This document shows, in pieces, positions 30,772 to 39,988 of a stretch of 64,000 bases of DNA. The position numbers and the translations under genes are program-made. The DNA lies in contig NAJO01000085.1 in the NCBI GenBank assembly GCA_002077065.1, positions 1 to 64,000 of the forward strand. Direction: 5' to 3'. The stretch comes from Cryoendolithus antarcticus (lineage: Eukaryota > Ascomycota > Dothideomycetes > Cladosporiales > Cladosporiaceae). The notes beneath the pieces are model-generated. The model worked only from the letters and a program-made list of their open reading frames with translations. It had not been told where the DNA came from and searched no databases. The first letter of the stretch is position 1. Every line of letters begins with the position of its first letter.

Positions 30772-31815
30772 CAAGTTAGAATGAGTCCGAGGGCTATCTG
30801 CATCGCGACTTGGCATCGCGACTTGGCATCGATCCCAGCGGAGGCAGCGCATCTTGACTGTACTGAGCAACCGAACACAAGTCCGTCCTCACACGATGAG
30901 GCTGTATGGCTTGAGACCATCAGGAGGCTTTGTGCTCGGCTGCTTTGCCAGAGACACGACATCGCTGTTCGTGAAGCCTTCCAGACTCGGCATTCGGGGA
31001 TGTGCAAGATAAGCGATAGCGCAATGAGTCTTGACCTACCTTGGTATGAGCGTGATCTGTACTTGTGCAGGTCTGTGTGTGGGTGTAGTCGGCAGGCACT
31101 GATGGTCCACTGTTCGGCGCAGCGCAGGCGGACGCGAGCTTGCCCATGCTGTTTCTAGCGGGTTCGGCTCCGCGGCGGTCTCGGTCTCGGTCTCGGGCGC
31201 CGCCAAACGAGCAGCGGTAAGAGCTCGTTGTGATGAAGCCTTCGCGGTCCTGGCTGGGCGAGCCACAAGTCCGTTCCTATCGACCGCATGTTGGAAGCGG
31301 GGAACTCGATGTCGACTGGGCGGTAACATTTTGTACGACGGACGCGGTCGTAGCGATAGGTGGGGATAGTCTTGAGCCACGGCATCTTTGCGTGAATGAG
31401 GGAGGCACATGGGCAGCGAAAGCAGAGACGAGGGCGGTAGAAAAGTAAGGTGAGGGAAGGGAAGGAAGCGAGATGGTGGTAAGAAAGTGTGTAAGTTATA
31501 CCCGGCGAAGAGAGAAGTTCTCCTCAGCACATTAGAAGTATCGAGAAGGTGTGCCCACTAGGAAGCTGGATATTGGTGCGATGTGTGGTGGTTTCCTCTG
31601 ATCCGCTGAAACGCCAAGGTGTGCATGTGCTGGTTGGATCGACATAATTAGAGATGAGCCGACTGTATCATTTGACTCCGCTGAACTCGCTAGAAAGTTG
31701 ATCTCGAGCCAAGCAGTGATATGAAATGGGTCAGCAGTCAGTCGTTTGGTGTATCATTTATACTTCTCGGTTGTGTCCGAGACTGACCTCCTCGTGCATC
31801 GAAGCGAAAGTGCAG
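30772..31815. other. Intergenic, 1.0 kb
   Basis: Upstream region of tandem copy 1 and 3' flank of copy 2. It contains a small 13-bp tandem repeat at 30800-30831. A Pro/Arg-rich minus-strand frame at 31036-31530 has no family resemblance and is left uncalled. Confidence 0.4.
30800..30831. repeat. 13-bp direct repeat, 2.5 copies
   Basis: The unit GCATCGCGACTTG occurs twice in a row and is followed by a partial third copy (GCATCG). It lies about 30 bp upstream of the start of tandem LPxELR copy 1. Confidence 0.8.
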
Positions 31816-32826
31816 TTATACCGGGATAGCTACGAGTGCTTGCATCTTCTTTACTTCCTCCTTATTAACCACGAGACCTTGCTCAAGAGTCCATCTTGCC
31901 ATGCACCTCCCCACGGGATACGCCATCGGCGAGCTTGCTGCCGGAGATCCGTCAGTCACCTTTCTCGCGTTCTCTGTCTCTGCAGGCGCCAGTGCCTCCT
32001 GGGGCTGTTGTTCGCTCCGTGTGCTTTTCTCAACGCCGTCGGTGTCAGCGTTGGCGTCGAGTACTCGGTCTTCACTACGCTGTATGGCTACAGCGCGCAC
32101 GCATGTGGTAGGTGGAAAGGCAGCCACCAGACGCTGAATACCACGTTCGATCAGGGGCCAGAGCTCGCCAGCCCCTGCACGTCGCTCGAACTGGATCGTG
32201 AAGCTCATCTTGGTAACGTTCTCGAGCTTCACCATCATGCGACGGAGCCAGGAGATCCCGATATCAATAGCGTACCAGTCTTTGCCGATGTCGCCGAGAC
32301 CGTCATTTTCCCACGTCACCAGAAAGATGACCTTCAGGCTCGTGGACCTGCGAGCCCATGTGGGAATCTCCAAACACTTTTCAGGCTCCATCAGCTCGAC
32401 ATGTTTGGGGTCTTGCAGAACCAGCGGGTAGGCTGTAGGCGCCATTCTGTCGATCTCATCTCTGACTTGTCGGCTGATCAGACGGGCGCGGACGACTGGG
32501 ATCTGTCCACTGTAATTCATTCCTTTGGTGCTGTTCTTCGAAGTCGGTAGCGTGTGTCGCTCCTCCCAGAGAAGGTCGTATATGCTCATGCTTCGTAAGA
32601 TCAGTCGTGATGTCTGTATGTGAGGGTTAGATTCGGCCACTCACCGAAGCTCTGGCGGAAGCGAGAAGAACTCGAAAATGCCCGTCATCGTCGGTGTGCT
32701 TTCATCCTCTGCTATACCCATGCCGTCGGCGGCAGTACTCGAGAAAGTCGTGATTTGACCCGTGTTTCCAACTTGGAAGTCGACATGCTCGGGCATCCCA
32801 AGCAGGAGCAATAGTGCCTCGGCCAT
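31816..32826 (-). CDS. LPxELR (F-box-like/2EXR) protein, tandem copy 2
   Basis: Exons 32826-32645 and 32590-31816 (54-bp intron) give 318 aa. Exon 1 ends IFEFFSLPPELR with the Arg codon split, and exon 2 continues MSIYDLLWEE. The acceptor is an AAG one base before ATG, chosen because it restores the xxIYxxL spacing. The body shares clear blocks with copy 3: IPVVRARLISRQVRDEID, LKVIFLVTWENDG and SFTIQFERRAGAGELWPLIE. The C-terminal third is Ser/Ala/Glu-rich. The start is the ATG at 32826; an in-frame ATG at 32913 would add a leader. Function unknown. Confidence 0.8.
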
Positions 32827-33499
32827 GATAACGTCCACTCTAGAAGTGGTGTTAGTAGCAGAAGGAAGATGGTGGATGTGTGAAATAGGGATGTAGTGTG
32901 TCGCGATCAGCAATTACTCACGGCGCCTTAGCTTGCTGGTGTGTTGATCGAGGAAGGAGCGACCAAGTGTACTGCCCACAATTCTGCTTACCTCGTGTCG
33001 GCAAGCAGTGATATTCGCGATGAAAGTAACGGGTGACTTATCGATTAGTTTACGACGAGGGACTGGTTGAGTCCGCGTGGGATCGGCTGCGTGGGGAGCG
33101 AATTGATCAAGACGACTGTGTCAGCATCAATGCATACTCGCCTGTGGACTCCATCGCACTGGCCCCAGCATGCTTAGTGCAGATTGCCATGCCCTCAGGA
33201 TTTCCGAGTGAGAGATCTGCGCACGCATCATCATTGAGGTCTTGAGGACTTCGTTCTGTCAGTACCCTGCATTATTCTCTCGTTGGTCTGTTCCTTGGAG
33301 ATACCCAGGGCCACATGTCCACCACCGTTACGACAATCTGTCTAACCACAGGCCGTTCGCATAACCTTGCCTACCTTCGCCCCAAGTAGTCGTTGTAACG
33401 AGTTCACGGTTGACGGTCCGGAGCCCTGAGAGCTTTCACCTCCTCCTCGTCGAGTATCAAACCTTGCGCTGTCCACGTCGCTACCACTTTTCTGATCGG
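32827..33499. other. Intergenic between tandem copies 2 and 3
   Basis: About 670 bp with no credible exon. Confidence 0.45.
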
Positions 33500-34389
33500 T
33501 CATCGTCTTGGCTGATCTCCTTGGTAGACGAAGTCCCACGTGCTGTCGTCAGGGTACCCGCAGTCCGGAATGTCGCTCTGTGAGAGCTCCTCGGCATCAG
33601 CATCCACTTCCGACTCGCTATCGTCTGTGTCTCCGTCCGGATCCTCGCTGTCCGAGTTCTCGCCATCAAAGCTCCCATTATCGGATCCCCCCTCGGACCC
33701 GAGCCGCCCAGGTACGACGCCAACTACTTGTATTTGCCGGGTACAGCGAAGTTTGCTCAGACACAAGATATTCGACTGAATGTGGGCCCATACAGTTGAG
33801 GCACCCGTCCGCTTCACGAAACTTACCGTGATCCTGAGCTTCTCCAGATCATCGAAATCGCCCAAAATGCGCTCAAGCAGCGACATTCCTTCGTCCAAAT
33901 CGTGATAGTCTTCGGATTCGTAAGTGTCGCCGTACCATGTCACCAAGAAGGTGATCTCGAAATCGACACTCTTCTTGAACCACTGATGTATGGACACTGA
34001 GTCAGGTTCGTCCATGCTCACTTGGGGATGGTCTTCCATACGGAGCAGATGATGTACGCGCGACACCTGATCATATTCTAACCTGAATTGCCGACTTATG
34101 AGGCGTGCGTTGACGAAGGGGATGCGGCCGCGATAGTCCCCTGTGTTCGTCTGCTCTCTCTCAAGGCGTGGTGTGGTGCGGTCCTCAAAGACGTATCCGT
34201 AGACCCAGCCCCTGTGATTGATCAGTTCGGACTGCATATGAGATCGAAGTGAAAGATGAATTACCGTAGCTCGCGCGGAAGACCGAAGAAATCGAAGATA
34301 TCTGATTGTGCAGTCTCGGAAATGACGGCGGCTGTGGTGCCGTCTATCGGCATACTCAAATTGGATCGCTCGCAACCCGCTTGAGCCAT
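33500..34389 (-). CDS. LPxELR (F-box-like/2EXR) protein, tandem copy 3
   Basis: Exons 34389-34265 and 34211-33500 (53-bp intron) give 278 aa. Exon 1 ends IFDFFGLPRELR with the Arg codon split; exon 2 continues GWVYGYVFED, keeping the LPxELRxxIY-type spacing. I chose the CACAG acceptor at 34212 because the nearer ATGCAG one brings a stop. Blocks shared with copy 2 are IPFVNARLISRQFRLEYD, FEITFLVTWYGD and RITVSFVKRTGASTVWAHIQ. The C-terminus is a long Asp/Ser/Glu acidic tail. Function unknown; relation to copies 1 and 2 is clear from the motif and the shared intron position. Confidence 0.8.
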
Positions 34390-34678
34390 GGTAGGAAATA
34401 TATCAGTACCACCAAATACCCAGGGTGGCAGCGAGTGCAGTGGGAATGCGTGTTTTGCGTCGAGCTTTAGCGGCCTAGAGCACGGGCGGCCGATCAGTCT
34501 CCGTGCTGAAGCAGGTGCACGCGCGGAGAGAGTGAGGAAGGTACGATCGCCACTCACTTATTTGGTACTTGAGTGGATGCCACAGCATTCACTTCCAGCC
34601 TTCACTCGGCAACCTCACTCAGCGCCCTTTGCTTCACAGATTGGAGTGTCGTGACTCACGTCAAATGGGAGGCTATCA

Positions 34679-35893
34679 TCACACTTTCTTCCCCATCGCT
34701 AACAGTTCACCAACCTTCGGCGGCAACACCATAGCACTCCGATCATTTCTTTTCCAGAACTCCACCAGCAGTCCAGCAACCTTTGCCGGCACATCCTCGT
34801 GCACGAAGTGCCCAGCCTCAGGTAACACGACCAGCTGGAACTTACCTTGCATCTGACCGATCATCAGCTCTTTGTCCAGGCGATCCGTACCAGCCAAGAT
34901 CAGTAGCTTTGCACCGCGACCAGTGAGGAACTTCGAGCTCATCCCCTGGAACCAGCCCTCCCATGCTGAGCTCGTGGTGGAGAGATCGGTGCGCCAGGTA
35001 TAGGCTCCTGAGTCTGAGGGGGAAGCAATGAGGAGAGATGGGACAGAGGCCGCGGCACTTTCTCGTGAGCGGATGGTGCGAGAGCGGAGGTGCCAGTCGA
35101 CTGCTTCGGCTACTGAAGGGAAGCTTCTTGGCCGAGAGGAGAGGTAGGTCTTCATGTGCGACAGAGCTTCCAGCGCAGAGCCTTCGACGACGTCGAGGAC
35201 TGCGTAGCCTACTAGTGCTGATCCGAGAGCTCGCCAGTGAGCGGTAGCTAGGGTGGTCATGATTGCACCACCGAGACTGTGGCCGATCAGGAGCAGCGGA
35301 GGCAGACCTGGCCAGTCCAGCGCCTTGTTCGTGGCCATGATCATGTTCAATGCATCCATCGTCAGAGTCTCAAGCCTGTAGTTTGCGACCTCATTACCAT
35401 CAGATCCCGTAACACTCGACCCATGTCCCCTAGCCTCCAAGGCCAGCACGCCAGCACCTGGCATCAAACCCCTGATCTCCCTCGCCAGAACGGCAAAACT
35501 CAATCCCGAAGCTCCAGCACCATGATGACACACAAACAGTGGCCCCTTCCTCACATCCATCGGCGGCGTCACATAAACATGGTAAACAGCCTTCACCCCA
35601 TTCTCCAGATCGTGCTCAAGCCATAGCTCCCGCTCAAAATACTGTGTCCACGAGCTTGGCCCTGCAGCTGCTTCACGTGAGCTAGGTCGCACAGTAACTA
35701 CGCTTGCGGTACTTGAGGCGGAAGAGGCAGAGTCTGAGGAGGAGCTGCGGTCGGAGTCGATGTCTGGAATTTCTGGTCTCTGGGCGCGGGGTCGGGGTCG
35801 AGGTGGCGGTGCAGCTGCGTTCAGTGTTTGGTGGAGGAGGGAGCTAGAGGGCATTGCTTGGCTGGAACTGAACGGGGAGGTTGTGTTGCACAT
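34679..35893 (-). CDS. PPE1: Protein phosphatase methylesterase 1
   Basis: PPE1 (PME-1) is an alpha/beta hydrolase that removes the methyl ester from the C-terminal Leu of the PP2A catalytic subunit, opposing PPM1. One exon, 404 aa. Residues 1-85 are Ser/Pro/Arg-rich and disordered, as in other fungal PPE1. The fold follows: FVCHHGAGASGLSFAVLAR with the oxyanion HHGAGASG loop, LALEARGHGSS, the nucleophile in IGHSLGGAI, and the catalytic His in EAGHFVHEDVP. LDVVEGSALEAL after the nucleophile is diagnostic for PME-1. Start at the first ATG (35893); an in-frame ATG 13 codons later is an alternative. Confidence 0.93.
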   Translation of the reverse strand: MCNTTSPFSSSQAMPSSSLLHQTLNAAAPPPRPRPRAQRPEIPDIDSDRSSSSDSASSASSTASVVTVRPSSREAAAGPSSWTQYFERELWLEHDLENGVKAVYHVYVTPPMDVRKGPLFVCHHGAGASGLSFAVLAREIRGLMPGAGVLALEARGHGSSVTGSDGNEVANYRLETLTMDALNMIMATNKALDWPGLPPLLLIGHSLGGAIMTTLATAHWRALGSALVGYAVLDVVEGSALEALSHMKTYLSSRPRSFPSVAEAVDWHLRSRTIRSRESAAASVPSLLIASPSDSGAYTWRTDLSTTSSAWEGWFQGMSSKFLTGRGAKLLILAGTDRLDKELMIGQMQGKFQLVVLPEAGHFVHEDVPAKVAGLLVEFWKRNDRSAMVLPPKVGELLAMGKKV

Positions 35894-36649
35894 GGAGTTG
35901 AGCTTGCGGTCACTTGATGTTGTGCATGGCAGATAGAGGGGTGGGTGTGGCGAGTGCGCTCGCAGCAGCGTTTGACATGTGTCACAGCTTTCTTGACTCT
36001 GTTACTACCGCATGGCGCTCACAAAGCATTTCTTCGCCATTGAATTTCCGAGCAGATCCTGGTATTACTTGGAGCGTTTCTGGGTTAGATTCTGTTCCTC
36101 AGGCCTGTCTTACCTCCACCGGTTTGTCTCGCTTCACGTGTAGACTTGGCATAAATCCCATCATCGAGATCAGATGCAGTTTCAGTGCATGGGCTCGACC
36201 CCGGTCATGATCTCCCGCCTTACATGGACATGGGCGATCCTGCCGATCAAGCTGTTCCAGACTCACGGCGATGCTGCTCGTGCATGACTCTGCATAGCGA
36301 TAGCGAGGTCAGAGAATCCAGAGCAAAGAGACGAAGGAATTGTGGGACAGGCAGCAGTACATATCCTGAAGTCTAATTCAATTGATGTAGACTTTCCGCG
36401 GCGATGAAGTACAGTCGTAGAGCTCTCCAGCCACAATGACGTTCCAAGCTTGACTGCGAACTCTGTGCCGTCCTCCATGCAGACGCGGTACAAACCATCT
36501 CCACCTGCTGCTCCTCTCTGCCACAGCACGGGTCAGATCAGGACAGGCATCAGTACGGCGCTAAGCGACGCTGTCTGTCACGCTCGCCTCTGTACGCCTC
36601 CTCCACCAGAGACCTCACATAGCTTCTCAACACCTCGACCTTCTCCAAC
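35894..36649. other. Intergenic, divergent promoters
   Basis: About 755 bp between the divergent PPE1 and DUF2417 gene starts; no credible exon. Confidence 0.45.
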
Positions 36650-38362
36650 ATGACTACACTTTGGGGCTCGAAGAAGAAAGACGACGACGACATTGACGAA
36701 GTGCTGCACGTTAACGGCGGCGAAGGATCTGATAATATGGCGAGGGAGTCTGAGGATGGGCCACGGCCTCGATCTGCAAGAGCTTCGAGGGAGCCGAATG
36801 AGAGAGACAGGCTGCTGCCACGGAACCCGAGACCTCCTCATGGAGATGGGTATCTGGACCCGGATGACCCAGCAGTGAGTGGACAGCCAGTGAAGCAGAT
36901 ACGGTGGAATATATACTAACGTTAAGACCAGGTATCACCCTATAACCTATGGACCGTCCGCGCCCTGCGAGCTCTCTCGGTGATCTTCCTCGCCATAACC
37001 TTCATCTGGTGGGTGCTCCTCCTCGTCAGCATCTTCGTGTTGCCGCCAGGCCTCTCGACCCGCGGCTCGGGCTTCTTTGACTTCGCCTACACAACTCTCA
37101 CAGCCGGCATGCTGCTGAACTCTCTGCTGTTCTTCTCCGCGCCGAGTCTCGCCATGCGCGTCTCCCAAGGCGTCGTTGGTCTGATCATTGTCGTCGACCT
37201 CATCATCATTGTCTCGGTGGCTCGCATCCGCGGCGAGGAGGGCCCGCCAGGTATCGCATCTGTGGTCTGGGGCGTCTTCATCTCAGGCTGGTGCGTGCTC
37301 ACTGACCGCGTCGTGGCATGGGGTAAGAAGGAAGAGGAAGAGCGCCTCACTGGCCGTCCGGAAACCCGCCGCACAGTGCGCGAGTGGCTGGCAGTCATCA
37401 CCGCCACCACGATCCTGAGCATCTACATCGCCATCACGATCCTCATGACCTGCACGCTCATCCTGCGCAGCCGCGACGCCAGCCTCGAGATGGACGGCGA
37501 GCGCTACTTCGTCGACGGCGACAAGTACGCCGTGCACCTGGCATGTGTAGGAAACAGCACCACTTCTGCGTCAGGCAAGAAGTCCCCTACAATCTTGCTA
37601 GAGGCAGCTGAAGACCCAAGCGAGTTCGACTTCGAGCACTGGCTCTATAATGCCTACGAGAACGGCACGATCGACAAGTACTGCTACTGGGACCGCCCTG
37701 GCTACGCGTGGTCTGACAACGCTCCCTCGCCTCACTCAGCAGGTATGTCCGCCGACAACCTCGCCGAAGCCCTCGCGCTCGCAGGCGAAGAGGGACCTTG
37801 GATCCTCGTCTCCGCCGGCTACGGCAGCATCGTCTCGCGTATCTTCTCTGCACGCCATTTCAGAGATGTAGTGGGCATTATGCTCGTCGACCCTCTGCAC
37901 GAGGACTTGCTGCACCGTATCGCCAGTCCTATGCGCGGCTTTATCCTCTGGGGCTGGGGCGTCATCTCCCCGCTTGGCATCCAACGGATCACCGGTGCGC
38001 TTTTCGGCGGCCGCTCACGCGAAGACAGAGTCTACGGAAAGGACGCGTATCAGGGCGGGAAGTACATCAAGGCCCAACTCCAGGAGAACCTTGTCGCGGA
38101 CTCACTCACCCGCAGCGAAGTCTCCACTGCGCGTACGGTGCAGGGCGTCAAGACGCCGCTTGTAGTCGTCAGCTCGGGCATCAGTTGCAGGAAAGACGAA
38201 GACTGGAAGAGGAAGCAGGAGGATCTCACCAAGATCACTGACAACTTGGTGAGCTGGGACATTGTTAATAAGGCGCCGCATTATATCTGGGAGACGTATG
38301 ATGGAAGGCAGATCATGGAGAAGAGACTTGGTGAATTGGTCAAGTCGGGGAAGAAGGCGTGA
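36650..38362 (+). CDS. DUF2417 integral membrane protein with hydrolase-like domain
   Basis: A fungal membrane protein family often labelled mitochondrial integral membrane protein. Exons 36650-36874 and 36932-38362 (57-bp intron with a perfect TACTAAC branch site) give 551 aa. Residues 1-75 are acidic and polar. Five hydrophobic helices follow between about 85 and 250 (for example FLAITFIWWVLLLVSIFVL, VGLIIVVDLIIIVSVARI and VITATTILSIYIAITILM). The C-terminal half resembles an alpha/beta hydrolase: YCYWDRPGYAWSDNAPSPHS, DNLAEALALAGEEGPWILVS, VVGIMLVDPLHEDLL. At the nucleophile elbow the sequence is SAGYGS, lacking the usual G-x-S-x-G serine, so it may be inactive. Location and role are not known from sequence. 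Confidence 0.85.
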
Positions 38363-38643
38363 TGCGCGAAGAGAAGTGAGAGAGGAGGGGCTGCTATGTT
38401 GAGGATGATGCTGAGTGGTGCTGAGGTTGAGCATTGAGAGTGGGGTGGAGGCTGTGGTGTGGAAGGTGACAAGGCGACCTTCTGAAGCTTGTGATGAGAG
38501 TATTGAAAGCGAGCGAAAGCAAGTAATGAAGAGATATCGGGAGGCTGTGCTATGTGCTCGCATTGCGACGAGGAGGGGTATAGTGGTGTGTTATGCAGAG
38601 TAATCCTGTACAGCGTCTCCTCCAGCCCCACTCGTTTCCGTTT

Positions 38644-39603
38644 CTACGTTGAAGTCTCCACCACCGCAGGAGTACTCACGATTGGCGCGTCGACCATGTC
38701 GTTGCCCTTGGGCTTGCGTCTCCGCTTCCGCTTCACTCGCTCACCATCGTGCACATTACCTGCATCACCTTGCACTGCCTCCGCTCCGTCTACACTGTGT
38801 CCATTCCTCGCTTCCTTCTGCGCTGACTTCCTGACCGCAACCCCGTCCTCACCATCACCATCCTTCTCCCCCCTCCCGCTCTTCTCCACCACCTTAGCAC
38901 TCTTCTTGACACTTAACGGATTCGGCGCTTTCGGTCCCTTCTTCCTCTTCACTACCCTCTCCTCCATTCTCCCATCATCCTTCTCCCCCATTCCCCTATC
39001 ATCGCCCTCCCCATCATCCCTCTGCCTCTTCACGCCCCGTCCCCCAAGCAACCCAGCCCTCATCTTCCCCCTCTCCTCTTTCTCCCGAAACGTCTCGCTG
39101 GCCTCCGCCATGGGCTCCAATATCATGACGCTGCGATTGATATATACGAGCGGCACGCCGGGTATAGATCGCAGCCGGGAGCGGAAGGCGCGGTCTTGCG
39201 TGCAGACGATGTATTTATGTCTGTTCGTCCCGCTGTTCTTGGGATCGAGAACAGAGAGTATACATTCCATTTCCGCAAGCGGCTCATCCAACTCATGATG
39301 GCCGCATCGCCGTCGTTCAGCTTCTTTGGCAACGGCTATCACGCCCTCCTTCTGCGCTCTGGCCTCGGTGTCGCCGTCTGCGACCTCGATATCGTAGAGA
39401 TGCCGGATACAGCACTGCGTTATCATTGGTTTTATCTCGGATTGCAGTGTGTTCTGCAGGAGGTGTCCGAGGTTCATTCGACAGGATGCGGCGGCGAGGA
39501 TAAAAGAGCTGGTGAGGAGGACTTGGTAGGGTGGGCGGAAGGCGAAGGAGGTTGTGTAGGCGAACATGAGCTTGCGCGAGGTTTTGGCGCGGTGCAGTTT
39601 CAT
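38644..39603 (-). CDS. UTP23: rRNA-processing protein UTP23
   Basis: UTP23 is a nucleolar PIN-domain protein of the small-subunit processome, involved in release of snR30 during 18S rRNA maturation. One exon, 319 aa, starting MKLHRAKTSRKLMFAY, the family's usual basic N-terminus. The PIN/UTP23 part (to about 180) has FRPPYQVLLTSSFILAAA, LQSEIKPMITQCCIRHLY, the zinc-like Cys/His set around CGHHE, KYIVCTQDRAFRSRLRSIPG and GVPLVYINRSVMILEP. The C-terminus is a long Lys/Arg/Glu-rich tail (VKRKKGPKAPNPLS is the typical UTP23 motif). The frame stays open for 265 codons upstream but that part is antisense to MIL1 and to the promoter. Confidence 0.92.
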   Translation of the reverse strand: MKLHRAKTSRKLMFAYTTSFAFRPPYQVLLTSSFILAAASCRMNLGHLLQNTLQSEIKPMITQCCIRHLYDIEVADGDTEARAQKEGVIAVAKEAERRRCGHHELDEPLAEMECILSVLDPKNSGTNRHKYIVCTQDRAFRSRLRSIPGVPLVYINRSVMILEPMAEASETFREKEERGKMRAGLLGGRGVKRQRDDGEGDDRGMGEKDDGRMEERVVKRKKGPKAPNPLSVKKSAKVVEKSGRGEKDGDGEDGVAVRKSAQKEARNGHSVDGAEAVQGDAGNVHDGERVKRKRRRKPKGNDMVDAPIVSTPAVVETST

Positions 39604-39988
39604 TGTTGCGGTAGGGGGTGGGGGTATGTGATGTTGCAGAGAGCGAGTGCCTTTGGCAGCGGACGTAATGTATCGAACTTCGCGACTTTTCGACGTTCGG
39701 GATCTGATAAGGATCGACTTATGTAAAGTACGTGCGGGCCGAGCGTTCCGACGCCGAGACTGGGGTGGCCCTTGTCGTATCATCTCGCCCCACATTGTAA
39801 GCAGCCTCGATTGTGGGTTGTGAAAGTGATGTGTCGAGTAGATGGTCGTATCAAGAATCACTACACCATACTGTCCTAATTGTATCTGCACACCAAGTAC
39901 TCTCCGGGAGTAGACTAATCTGCTGCATACTTCCACAGCATACCATGTGATACCACGCTCATTGGCGACGTTTTGGCGGGAATTCAGT
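39604..39988. promoter_or_regulatory. Divergent promoter, UTP23 / MIL1
   Basis: 385 bp separate the divergent UTP23 and MIL1 starts. Both promoters must lie here; no specific site is assigned. Confidence 0.4.

Noticed and set aside
31036..31530. 164-codon minus-strand frame, Pro/Leu/Arg-rich
   Set aside because: Low complexity, no motif, no LPxELR core; not enough to call a fourth tandem copy.
33540..33779. Plus-strand Ser-rich frame
   Set aside because: It is the reverse of the Asp/Ser/Glu acidic tail of tandem copy 3.
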